Below the pieces are notes generated by a model, which did not search any database, was not told the origin of the DNA, and was given only the letters and a program-made list of their open reading frames with translations. DNA of 64,000 bases from UBA6136 sp964386975 (GTDB lineage: Bacteria; Pseudomonadota; Gammaproteobacteria; Methylococcales; Methylococcaceae), in the NCBI GenBank assembly GCA_964386975.1, contig CAYLUS010000003.1:41893-105892 (forward strand). Reading direction: 5' to 3'. A program made the translations under genes and the position numbers. Position 1 is the stretch's first letter, and each line of letters opens with the position of its first letter. Shown here piece after piece: positions 26,050 to 34,221 of the stretch.

Positions 26050-27213
26050 TTACACCACGCGGGCGGAGAGCACCCCGGGGATCTCCCGGATCTGCGCCAA
26101 GGTCGCATCAGGCACCGACTGATCCAGATCCGCAAGGGTGTAGGCCACATCCCCCCGGGACTGATTAAAGAGATCCACGATGTTGAGTGATGCATGCGCC
26201 AACGCTGCCGAAACTTGCCCCACCATGTTGGGGATATTCTGATTCACGATGACTAGACGCGGCCCTCCAATCCTGGGTACGACGACCTCCGGAAGATTGA
26301 CGGCATGACGCACGTTGCCATTCTCCAGAAAGTCCCTCAACTGGTCGGCAACCATGCGCGCACAGTTGTCCTCAGCCTCGGCGGTTGAGGCACCAAGATG
26401 CGGCAAGGCGATGGCTTTTGGGTTCGCATTGATCTGCGGCGATGGAAAATCACAAATGTAGGTTCCAAGATGACCGGCATCCAAGGACGCCAGGGCGGCC
26501 ATCTCATCCACGACCTGGTCCCGTGCGAAATTCACCAAAACGGAACCCTTTGGCATGAGATCAAGTCGAGCCGTATTGATGATATGACGGGTATGGTCAT
26601 TGAGCGGGACGTGCAGGGTCAGGAAATCAGCCCGCGCAATCAGATCATCGATGCTCACGGCGCGGCGGACCTGAGAAGAAAGCTGCCAGGCACTCTCCAC
26701 CGTCAACTGGGGATCAAAACCGGTCACGTTCATGCCAAGGTCGATGGCCGCGTTTGCGACCCGAACGCCAATGGCACCAAGGCCAAGTACCGCCAGGGTC
26801 TTGCCCATCAGTTCATAGCCCTGAAACGCCTTCTTCTGAGCCTCGACCGCCTCGTGCATGCCGGCCGCATCTCCCTCGAGCGCTCTGGCATAAGACCAGC
26901 CTTCACAGATCTTCCGAGCCGAGATCAGGAGGGCTGCAATCACCAGTTCCTTAACGGCATTGGCATTGGCGCCGGGCGCATTAAAAACCGGGATTCCGCG
27001 CTGGGTGTATTCGGCAACCGGGATGTTGTTGACTCCGGCACCGGCTCTGCCGACGGCCTTGAGCCCAGGTGGAATCTCAACGCCATGGAGCTTGAACGAG
27101 CGCAGCATGATCGCATCGGGATGCGGGATCTCCGAGGCAACCTCGTATTGATCGCGGGGGAAACGGTCAAGGCCGACCGAGGAGATGTTGTTGTAGGTCC
27201 TGATCCGGTACAT
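26050..27213 (-). CDS. serA: D-3-phosphoglycerate dehydrogenase with ACT domain
   Basis: 387 residues from the ATG at 27211-27213, eight bases after the serC stop. A TTG three codons earlier would overlap that stop. The enzyme oxidises 3-phosphoglycerate to 3-phosphohydroxypyruvate, the step before SerC. The Rossmann motif is LAVLGLGAIGVRVANAAIDLGM. Catalytic residues lie in NFARDQVVDE (Arg) and LPHLGASTAEAEDNCA (His). The C-terminus (NMVGQVSAALAHASLNIVDL) is a single ACT domain that usually binds serine. It is the short type without an intervening domain. It sits between serC and pheA, so serine synthesis is joined to the aromatic operon. Confidence 0.88.
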   Translation of the reverse strand: MYRIRTYNNISSVGLDRFPRDQYEVASEIPHPDAIMLRSFKLHGVEIPPGLKAVGRAGAGVNNIPVAEYTQRGIPVFNAPGANANAVKELVIAALLISARKICEGWSYARALEGDAAGMHEAVEAQKKAFQGYELMGKTLAVLGLGAIGVRVANAAIDLGMNVTGFDPQLTVESAWQLSSQVRRAVSIDDLIARADFLTLHVPLNDHTRHIINTARLDLMPKGSVLVNFARDQVVDEMAALASLDAGHLGTYICDFPSPQINANPKAIALPHLGASTAEAEDNCARMVADQLRDFLENGNVRHAVNLPEVVVPRIGGPRLVIVNQNIPNMVGQVSAALAHASLNIVDLFNQSRGDVAYTLADLDQSVPDATLAQIREIPGVLSARVV

Positions 27214-27218
27214 CGTGA

Positions 27219-28304
27219 TCAACCGTAACGCTGCTCAAAACCCTGCATGAATTCCACCAGCGCATCAACCCCAGCCTCAGGCATCGCGTTGTAGATGCTG
27301 GCCCTGAAGCCACCGACCGAGCGGTGGCCCTCGAGATTCACCAGACCCTGCGACTTGGCCTCTTCAAGGAACGTGGCATCAAGGGTGACATCATGGATAC
27401 GGAAGGGAATATTCATGCGCGAACGGGCCGCTGGATCAATCGGATTGGCGTAGAAATCACTGCCATCGATCACCCGGTAGAGTTTGTCTGCCTTTTGTTG
27501 ATTGATGCGCTCAATCGCCTCGACTCCGCCTTTTTCTTTGAGCCACTCCAGTACCAGTCCAAGCAGATACCAAGCATAGGTCGGAGGCGTATTGAGCATG
27601 GAGCCGTTATCCGCCTGCTGGCGGTAGTCCAGAACCGAGGGCGTACCCTTAACCGCCGAGCCGATCAGATCCTCCCGGACAATCACCACACAGATCCCCG
27701 AAGGCCCCATGTTTTTCTGAGCACCGGCATAAATGAGGCCGAAGCGATCAACATCGATTGCGCGCGAAAGGATGTTCGAGGACATATCGCACACCAGAGG
27801 AATTTCCGCTGCGATCTCAGGCACGGACTGGAACTCAAGACCGCCAATGGTTTCATTGGCGGTGTAGTGCACATAGGCCGCGTCCTTGGCGATCGTCCAG
27901 GTCGCGGGGTCAGGAACAGTGACGAAACCGCCCTCCTCGCTGGAGGCCGCGATATCGACCGTCGCGTGATGCTTGGCCTCGCTGATGGCCTTCTTCGACC
28001 AGATGCCGGTATTCACGTGGGCGACCCGGTTCCGTCCACGCAGGAGGTTCATTGGAATTGCCGCGAATTGGGCAGTGGCGCCGCCTTGAAGAAACAGCAC
28101 CTTGTAGGCCTCGGAAATGCCCATCAACTCGCGCAGCAGAGCCTCCGCACCTTCGGCGATCCGGACATAAGGCTTGCTTCGATGGCTCATCTCCATGACT
28201 GACATGCCGGTGCCCTGATACTCCAGCATTTCAGCACGCGCCCGCTCCAGTACTTCCAACGGCAGCGCTGATGGACCGGCACTGAAGTTAAACACCCTCG
28301 ACAT
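27219..28304 (-). CDS. serC: Phosphoserine aminotransferase
   Basis: 361 residues from the second of two adjacent ATGs (28302-28304; the first ends at 28307), after an AGGGAG ribosome site. An upstream start at 28388 would lie deep inside gyrA. The enzyme converts 3-phosphohydroxypyruvate to phosphoserine and also acts in vitamin B6 synthesis. The start SRVFNFSAGPSALPLEVLERA, the GGATAQFAAIPMNL loop and the PLP Lys in LIYAGAQKNMGPSGI are diagnostic. The gene overlaps the gyrA 3' end by 17 bases and is followed by serA, so both enzymes of the pathway are made from one message. Confidence 0.97.
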   Translation of the reverse strand: MSRVFNFSAGPSALPLEVLERARAEMLEYQGTGMSVMEMSHRSKPYVRIAEGAEALLRELMGISEAYKVLFLQGGATAQFAAIPMNLLRGRNRVAHVNTGIWSKKAISEAKHHATVDIAASSEEGGFVTVPDPATWTIAKDAAYVHYTANETIGGLEFQSVPEIAAEIPLVCDMSSNILSRAIDVDRFGLIYAGAQKNMGPSGICVVIVREDLIGSAVKGTPSVLDYRQQADNGSMLNTPPTYAWYLLGLVLEWLKEKGGVEAIERINQQKADKLYRVIDGSDFYANPIDPAARSRMNIPFRIHDVTLDATFLEEAKSQGLVNLEGHRSVGGFRASIYNAMPEAGVDALVEFMQGFEQRYG

Positions 28305-30873
28305 CATCTTCTCCCTGTTCCAGTTCATCCAGATCCCCTTCCTCACCCTCGAGATAGGGGATGCGATCGACACCCACCACAGCCTCACCCGGCCCCAGCT
28401 TGATGACCGTCACGCCTTGCGTATTACGTCCCATTTCCCGCATCTCCGAGACACGGGTTCTGACCAGAGTGCCCCCATCAGTAATTAGCATCAGTTCGTC
28501 CGCATCCTCGACCAACAGCGCACCGACCACGGCGCCGTTCCTGTCATTGGTCTGGATCGCAATCACCCCTTGCCCACCCCTTCGGTGCAACGGAAAGTCA
28601 GAGATGGCAGTGCGCTTGCCGAAGCCATTTTTAGTGATATTGAGAACCGAGCCACTGGTGCCGATGATGAGCGCGATGACCTCCTGATCATCCAGCAGCG
28701 TCATCCCGCGAACGCCACTGGCGCCCCGGCCCATGACCCTGACATCATCCTCCTGGAAGCACACGGCCTTGCCGGCGTTGCTGAACAGCATCACGTGGGT
28801 CTTGCCGTCGGTCACGGCAACGTCGACCAGACGGTCATCCTGACGCAGGTCAATGGCAATCTTGCCGAGCGACCTTGGACGTTCAAACTCCTTGAGCGCG
28901 ACCTTCTTGACGATGCCGCGACTGGTCGCCATGAACGCAAAGTGACCCTCATCAAATTCCCGAATGGGCAAAATCGCATTGATTTTTTCACCCTCTTCCA
29001 GGGGCAGGAGATTGACAAAGGGTCGGCCTCTGGCAATCCGGCTGGCAACCGGTAATTCATAGACCTTGAGCCAGTAGACCTTACCCACGCTCGAAAAACA
29101 GAGGATGGTGTCGTGGGTGCTGGCCACGATCAGTTTCTCGATGAAATCCTCCTGCTTCATGGTCGTGGCCGACTTGCCACGCCCGCCCCGACGCTGCGCC
29201 CGGTAGGAGGACAGTGGCTGTGACTTGACATAGCCCTCGTGGGACACCGTCACCACCATGTCTTCTTCGGTGATGAGATCGGCTCGGGAAAGATCCAGAT
29301 AGTCCTCGATGATGCGCGTCCTGCGGCTATCACCGAACTGGTCGCGAATCTCGATTAACTCATCACGAATGACCTCCATCAGCCGCACATCAGATCCCAG
29401 AATCGCCAGTAATTCATCGATCCGGGCCAGAATTTCACGGTACTCGGCGATGATCTTGTCTTGTTCAAGGCCGGTCAGGCGATGAAGCCTTAAATCCAAA
29501 ATGGCCTGCGCCTGCTCAAGGGACAACCTGTAGCCCTCCGACGACAGACCAAATTCCGGCAGCAGGCTTTCAGGGCGGGACCTCGACGCATCCTCTGCCC
29601 GCGCCAGAAGGTCTGATACCAGACCGGGTAGCCAGGTCTTCGCCAACAGTCGCTCGCGCGCCATAGCCGGATTTTCGGAGGTCTTGATGAGTTCGATGAC
29701 TTCATCGATGTTGGCCAACGCCACCGCAAGACCTTCCAGAATATGGGCCCTTTCGCGCGCCTTGCGAAGATCAAACAGCGTCCTTCGGGTAACCACCTCG
29801 CGGCGATGGTCGATAAAGGCAGCCAGGATTTCCTTTAGGTTCAGGCAGCGCGGGCGGCCGTCAATCAAACCGACCATGTTGATGCCGAAGACATTCTGCA
29901 TCGCGGTCTGCTGGTAGAGGTTGTTCAGAACGACCTCGGGCGACTCTCCCCTCTTGAGTTCGATGACCATGCGCATGCCATCTTTGTCCGATTCATCGCG
30001 AAGCCCCGAAATCCCTTCCAGCTTGCCCTCTTTAGCCAGCTCGGCGATTTTCTCCATCAGCCGCGCCTTGTTTACCTGGTAAGGGAGTTCATTGACGATG
30101 ATGCTCGAACGTCCGTTGGCATCTTCCTCGAATTCACACTGGGCGCGAAGGTAGATGCGTCCACGTCCGGTTAGATAGGCCTCGCGAATGCCGCTGGCCC
30201 CATTGATCATGCCGGCGGTCGGGAAATCGGGACCCGGAACCACCGCCATGAGGTCCTGAATGCTGGCCTCCGGATTGGTGATCAGGAGCAGGCAGGCATT
30301 GATGACCTCGGTCAGGTTATGGGGCGGAATGTTGGTTGCCATGCCCACCGCGATACCTGCCGATCCATTGATTAACAGGTTCGGAACCCGGGTTGGCAGA
30401 ACGGTCGGCTCTTTTTCCGACTCGTCGTAGTTGGGGATAAAGTCGACGGTCTCTTTCTCAAGATCGGCAAGCAGTTCATGCGCGATCCTCGCCATGCGTA
30501 CCTCGGTATAGCGCATGGCAGCAGGCGGATCACCGTCAACAGAACCAAAGTTTCCTTGCCCATCGATCAGCATGTAGCGCAAGGAAAAGGGCTGCGCCAT
30601 GCGGACGATCGTGTCATAGACCGCAGAGTCACCGTGCGGGTGGTATTTACCGATGACATCACCCACGACACGTGCCGACTTCTTGTAGGGCTTGTTCCAG
30701 TCATTGCTGAGCTCGTGCATGGCATAGAGCACCCGACGATGAACCGGTTTCAAACCATCTCGGACATCCGGCAGCGCGCGTCCGACGATTACGCTCATGG
30801 CGTAGTCGAGGTACGATTGCCGCATCTCGTCTTCTAAGTTGACGGAGATAATTTCTTTGGCAAACGAATTCAT
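28288..30873 (-). CDS. gyrA: DNA gyrase subunit A
   Basis: 861 residues. With GyrB it forms the tetramer that supercoils DNA. The start is FAKEIISVNLEDEMRQSYLDYAMSVIVGRALPDVRDGLKPVHRR. The quinolone region HPHGDSAVYDTIVRMAQPF has wild-type Ser and Asp at the 83 and 87 positions. The active-site Tyr is in MRYTEVRMARI. The GyrA box is QRRGGRGK (near residue 560), ahead of the C-terminal pinwheel. An acidic tail (EEGDLDELEQGEDD) ends it, as in E. coli. It heads the long minus-strand block, from a promoter at 30935-30964. Confidence 0.99.
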   Translation of the reverse strand: MNSFAKEIISVNLEDEMRQSYLDYAMSVIVGRALPDVRDGLKPVHRRVLYAMHELSNDWNKPYKKSARVVGDVIGKYHPHGDSAVYDTIVRMAQPFSLRYMLIDGQGNFGSVDGDPPAAMRYTEVRMARIAHELLADLEKETVDFIPNYDESEKEPTVLPTRVPNLLINGSAGIAVGMATNIPPHNLTEVINACLLLITNPEASIQDLMAVVPGPDFPTAGMINGASGIREAYLTGRGRIYLRAQCEFEEDANGRSSIIVNELPYQVNKARLMEKIAELAKEGKLEGISGLRDESDKDGMRMVIELKRGESPEVVLNNLYQQTAMQNVFGINMVGLIDGRPRCLNLKEILAAFIDHRREVVTRRTLFDLRKARERAHILEGLAVALANIDEVIELIKTSENPAMARERLLAKTWLPGLVSDLLARAEDASRSRPESLLPEFGLSSEGYRLSLEQAQAILDLRLHRLTGLEQDKIIAEYREILARIDELLAILGSDVRLMEVIRDELIEIRDQFGDSRRTRIIEDYLDLSRADLITEEDMVVTVSHEGYVKSQPLSSYRAQRRGGRGKSATTMKQEDFIEKLIVASTHDTILCFSSVGKVYWLKVYELPVASRIARGRPFVNLLPLEEGEKINAILPIREFDEGHFAFMATSRGIVKKVALKEFERPRSLGKIAIDLRQDDRLVDVAVTDGKTHVMLFSNAGKAVCFQEDDVRVMGRGASGVRGMTLLDDQEVIALIIGTSGSVLNITKNGFGKRTAISDFPLHRRGGQGVIAIQTNDRNGAVVGALLVEDADELMLITDGGTLVRTRVSEMREMGRNTQGVTVIKLGPGEAVVGVDRIPYLEGEEGDLDELEQGEDDVEGV

Positions 30874-30934
30874 GAAATCGATGGATGGGGGTTGATCAAG
30901 GCAGAGACCTGAAGGTCAAAAGGGGAACTAGCAA

Positions 30935-30964
30935 ATTATACTCTCAGGGTTCGAAGCCCTCCAA
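30935..30964 (-). promoter_or_regulatory. Predicted sigma70 promoter of gyrA operon
   Basis: On the minus strand a perfect TATAAT (complement of 30935-30940) lies 18 bases after TTGGAG (complement of 30959-30964), about 60 bases before the gyrA ATG. The spacer contains an imperfect inverted repeat, AGGG-TTCGAAG-CCCT (30946-30960), which could bind a regulator or affect supercoiling response. Confidence 0.55.
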
Positions 30965-31000
30965 TCCTTGGAAAAAGGACAGGACCTCGATATCTACTGA

Positions 31001-31064
31001 TCGGGCCTAGGGGCCCGACCAACAGACATCCCGTGTCGGCGTCAAGCCATGGGGATGGCTTGAC
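31001..31064 (-). terminator. Two hairpins after typA, possible terminator region
   Basis: GTCAAGCCAT-gggg-ATGGCTTGAC (31041-31064) is a perfect 10-bp stem only ten bases beyond the typA stop. A second stem, TCGGGCC-tagg-GGCCCGA (31001-31018), follows 20 bases later. Neither has a U-tract, so Rho-independent termination is doubtful. They separate typA from the gyrA promoter. Confidence 0.45.
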
Positions 31065-31074
31065 TTCGAACCGC

Positions 31075-32898
31075 CTAGGCTTCCGCCGTCGAGCGGCTGG
31101 CTTTTTTGCGCTCATGCTCCAGCAAGAGCTTCTTTCGAAGACGAATGCTCTTGGGCGTGACTTCAACCAGTTCATCGTCGTCGATAAACTCCAGCGCCTG
31201 TTCAAGGCTCATCCGGATCGGGGGCGTGAGGAGAATGTTTTCATCACTCCCTGCGGCACGAATGTTGGTCAACTGTTTGGCTTTGGTCGGATTGACCACC
31301 AGATCATTGTCTCGGGAATGAATACCGATGATCATGCCCTCGTACACTTCCGTGCCATGATCAATGAACATCCGGCCACGGTCTTGAAGGTTGAACAAGG
31401 CGTAGCCCAAGGCTTTTCCCGACACCATTGAAATCATCACGCCATTGATGCGCTGGCCGATTTCACCCTTCTTCAGGGGGCCATAATGATCAAAGACGTG
31501 GTAAAGGAGCCCTGTTCCAGAGGTGGCCGTCATGAACTCGGTCTGAAAACCAATCAGCCCGCGAGAAGGAATCATGTATTCAAGCCTTACCCGTCCCTGG
31601 CCATCGGGAACCATGTTGAGAAGATCCCCGCGGCGCTCACCCATCTTTTCCATGACCGCGCCCTGGTTTTCCTCCTCAACCTCAATGGTCACGAACTCGT
31701 AAGGCTCTGATGGTTCGCCGTCGATTTCCTTGACGATCACTTCCGGCCTTGAAACGCCGAGCTCATAGCCTTCCCGGCGCATGTTCTCAATCAGGATAGA
31801 GAGGTGCAGCTCACCGCGACCGGAGACCTTGAACTTGTCAGGATCCACGGTATCTTCTACCCGCAGGGCGACATTGTGGAGGAGTTCGCGCTGCAAACGC
31901 TCGCGAATCTGGCGTGAGGTGACAAACTTGCCTTCCTTGCCGGCAAAGGGTGAATTGTTGACCTGGAAGGTCATGCTCACGGTTGGCTCGTCAACGGTCA
32001 GGGGCGGCAATGCCTCGATTGCATCCGGGGCACAGAGGGTATCGGAGATTTCAAGCGTATCGATGCCCGTGAAGGCAATGATGTCGCCGGCACTGGCCTC
32101 AGGCACCTCGACGCGCTCGAGACCCTTGAAGCCAAAGACCTGAAGCACCCGTGCATTGCGCTGACTGCCATCGCGATTGACCACCACCACCGGTGAATTG
32201 GTCTTGATGCTGCCGCGCTGGATCCGCCCGATACCAATGACGCCCACATAGGAGTTGTAGTCCAGCTGACTGATCTGCAACTGGAATCCGCCATCGCGAT
32301 TGACCTCAGGCGGCCTGACCTGATCGACAATAGTCTGGAACAGATAGTCCATGTTGCCGTCGCGAATTTCAGGATCATCGCCGGCAAAACCATTGAGGGC
32401 CGATGCATAGACGACCGGGAAATCGAGCTGTTCCTCGGTTGCACCGAGACGGTCAAACAAGTCGAAGGTCTGGTCAAGCACCCAGTGCGCTCGGGCACCG
32501 GGTCGGTCGATCTTGTTAATCACCACAATCGGCTTGAGGCCCAGCGCAAAGGCCTTCTGAGTCACAAATCGGGTCTGCGGCATGGGACCATCGACTGCAT
32601 CCACCAGCAGCAGCACCGAATCCACCATGGACAGCACGCGCTCGACCTCTCCACCAAAGTCTGCATGGCCTGGGGTATCGACGATATTAATGTGGTAATC
32701 GTTCCAGTCGATGGCCGTGTTCTTTGCCAGAATCGTGATACCCCGCTCCTTTTCGAGTGCATTGGAGTCCATGACCCGCTCCTCGACTTTTTCATGGACA
32801 GCAAACGTGCCGGACTGTTGGAGGAGCTTGTCGACCAGTGTGGTCTTGCCATGATCGACGTGAGCGATGATGGCGATGTTGCGTAACTTTTCGATCAT
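31075..32898 (-). CDS. typA: Ribosome-associated GTPase TypA/BipA
   Basis: A 607-residue translational GTPase. G-domain motifs: NIAIIAHVDHGKTTLVDKLLQ (G1), RGITI (G2), NIVDTPGHADFGGEVERVL (G3) and VVINKIDRPGAR (G4). An EF-G-like domain II, domain III and the BipA-specific C-terminal domain (VPDGQGRVRLEYMIPSRGLIGFQTEFMT) follow. BipA binds 70S ribosomes and helps 50S assembly at low temperature and under stress. Length is standard. It is monocistronic by appearance and divergent from the tripartite RND operon. A TGCTATAGT extended -10 lies 47 bases upstream. Confidence 0.98.
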   Translation of the reverse strand: MIEKLRNIAIIAHVDHGKTTLVDKLLQQSGTFAVHEKVEERVMDSNALEKERGITILAKNTAIDWNDYHINIVDTPGHADFGGEVERVLSMVDSVLLLVDAVDGPMPQTRFVTQKAFALGLKPIVVINKIDRPGARAHWVLDQTFDLFDRLGATEEQLDFPVVYASALNGFAGDDPEIRDGNMDYLFQTIVDQVRPPEVNRDGGFQLQISQLDYNSYVGVIGIGRIQRGSIKTNSPVVVVNRDGSQRNARVLQVFGFKGLERVEVPEASAGDIIAFTGIDTLEISDTLCAPDAIEALPPLTVDEPTVSMTFQVNNSPFAGKEGKFVTSRQIRERLQRELLHNVALRVEDTVDPDKFKVSGRGELHLSILIENMRREGYELGVSRPEVIVKEIDGEPSEPYEFVTIEVEEENQGAVMEKMGERRGDLLNMVPDGQGRVRLEYMIPSRGLIGFQTEFMTATSGTGLLYHVFDHYGPLKKGEIGQRINGVMISMVSGKALGYALFNLQDRGRMFIDHGTEVYEGMIIGIHSRDNDLVVNPTKAKQLTNIRAAGSDENILLTPPIRMSLEQALEFIDDDELVEVTPKSIRLRKKLLLEHERKKASRSTAEA

Positions 32899-32944
32899 GG
32901 GCGGGGGCGATCTCTGAATCTGGAAAGAGGTGAGTTAACCCGCC

Positions 32945-32953
32945 ACTATAGCA
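32945..32953 (-). promoter_or_regulatory. Possible extended -10 of typA
   Basis: The minus strand reads TGC-TATAGT (complement of 32945-32953), an extended -10 hexamer 47 bases upstream of the typA start. No good -35 element is seen, so it would depend on the TGN extension. Confidence 0.3.
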
Positions 32954-33040
32954 AACCAAAAAGAGATCCCATAGACCCTAAGACCCATCCATTCGCATCC
33001 GCCCTCGGGATTCGTGAAATAATTACGCTTAAACGGATTT

Positions 33041-34204
33041 ATGCTGGCCGGATACCGAATGAGCCCTTCCCGATCGACACCCCTGACGCGTACCCTCTTC
33101 GCACTCGGAATCATCGCTACTTTAGGCGCCTGCCAGCGCCAGGATTCCGGCAACACGGACCCTCGGACTGTCGTCAAGGCCGCTTTTCCGATTCAAAGGG
33201 ACATCATTGAATGGGATGAATACAGCGGCCGGACCGAGGCGACCGAAACGGTCGATATACGCTCAAGGGTAAACGGTTATTTACAACAGGTCCTGATTCA
33301 TGACGGCGACAAGGTGCACAAGGGCGACCTTCTGTTCGTCATTGACCGGCGCAACTATGAGATTGAACTCAAACGCGCTGAGGCCGAGCTTCAACGGACC
33401 CGCACCCGCCAGCAACTGGCCCAGAACGAACTGAAACGCGCCGATCGGCTGCGTTACTCAAAGGCCATCTCGGATGAGGAATATGACCAACGGAGTAACT
33501 CCGTTTCTGAATCCACCGAGACCTTCCACGCCGCCGAGGCGGCGCTGCAGATGGCGAGGCTCAACCTGGAATTCTGCTCGATCCGCGCCCCGATCGAGGG
33601 TCGCGTTGGGCGCGAGCTGATTACCGCAGGCAATCTGGTTCGAGAGGATCAAACCCTCCTCACCACGATCGTTTCAACGGATCCGGTGTATGTCTATGTG
33701 GATGCGGATGAAAAGTCAGCCCTTAGGTATCGCCGCTGGCTGACTCAAAGCGAAGCGGGCGCTCCCTCCCCATCCCTTGAGGTGGAGCTTGGATTGATCG
33801 ATGAGAGTGGTTTCCCGCATCATGGTCACATTGACTTTATCGACCCCCGGCTCGACAGCTCGACCGGTACCCTGAAGCTTCGGGGCATATTCCCTAACCC
33901 TTCTGAAATTCTGACGCCTGGGCTTTATGCACGGGTCCGAATCCGGGCAAGTAATGCCGTTCCCGGCCTTTTGATTCCCAACCGTGCCATCGGCACGGAT
34001 CAGGAGCTCCGCTACGTCTGGCTGGCCAAACCCGATGGCGGCATCGAATACCGGAAGATCACGCCGGGTGGGATCTACGGCAGTTTTCGGCAGATCCGCT
34101 CAGGCATTGAAGCGACTGATCTTGTGATCGTTGATGGAATCGCCAAATTGAGACCGGGTGCACGGGTCAAGCCTGAAACCATTGACACGCCTTTTGATGG
34201 TTAA
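33041..34204 (+). CDS. RND efflux adaptor lipoprotein (AcrA/MexA type)
   Basis: 387 residues from 33041. A second ATG at 33059 gives a tidier signal peptide (MSPSRSTPLTRTLFALGIIATLGAC) that ends in the lipobox LGAC, so the mature protein is a lipoprotein tethered to the inner membrane. The lipoyl half-motifs (YSGRTEATETVDIRSRVNGYLQQVLIHDGDKVHKGDLLFVID and FCSIRAPIEGRVGRELITAGNLV) flank a coiled-coil hairpin of about 70 residues. It is the first gene of a complete three-gene efflux operon, 17 bases before the permease gene. No repressor gene (mexR/acrR type) is adjacent. Confidence 0.93.
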   Translation: MLAGYRMSPSRSTPLTRTLFALGIIATLGACQRQDSGNTDPRTVVKAAFPIQRDIIEWDEYSGRTEATETVDIRSRVNGYLQQVLIHDGDKVHKGDLLFVIDRRNYEIELKRAEAELQRTRTRQQLAQNELKRADRLRYSKAISDEEYDQRSNSVSESTETFHAAEAALQMARLNLEFCSIRAPIEGRVGRELITAGNLVREDQTLLTTIVSTDPVYVYVDADEKSALRYRRWLTQSEAGAPSPSLEVELGLIDESGFPHHGHIDFIDPRLDSSTGTLKLRGIFPNPSEILTPGLYARVRIRASNAVPGLLIPNRAIGTDQELRYVWLAKPDGGIEYRKITPGGIYGSFRQIRSGIEATDLVIVDGIAKLRPGARVKPETIDTPFDG

Positions 34205-34221
34205 GGCCGATCGTCTGAACC

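Noticed and set aside
30946..30960. AGGGTTCGAAGCCCT resembles a tRNA T-arm
   Set aside because: No acceptor, D or anticodon arm fits around it on either strand. It lies inside the predicted gyrA promoter spacer and is better explained as an inverted repeat.
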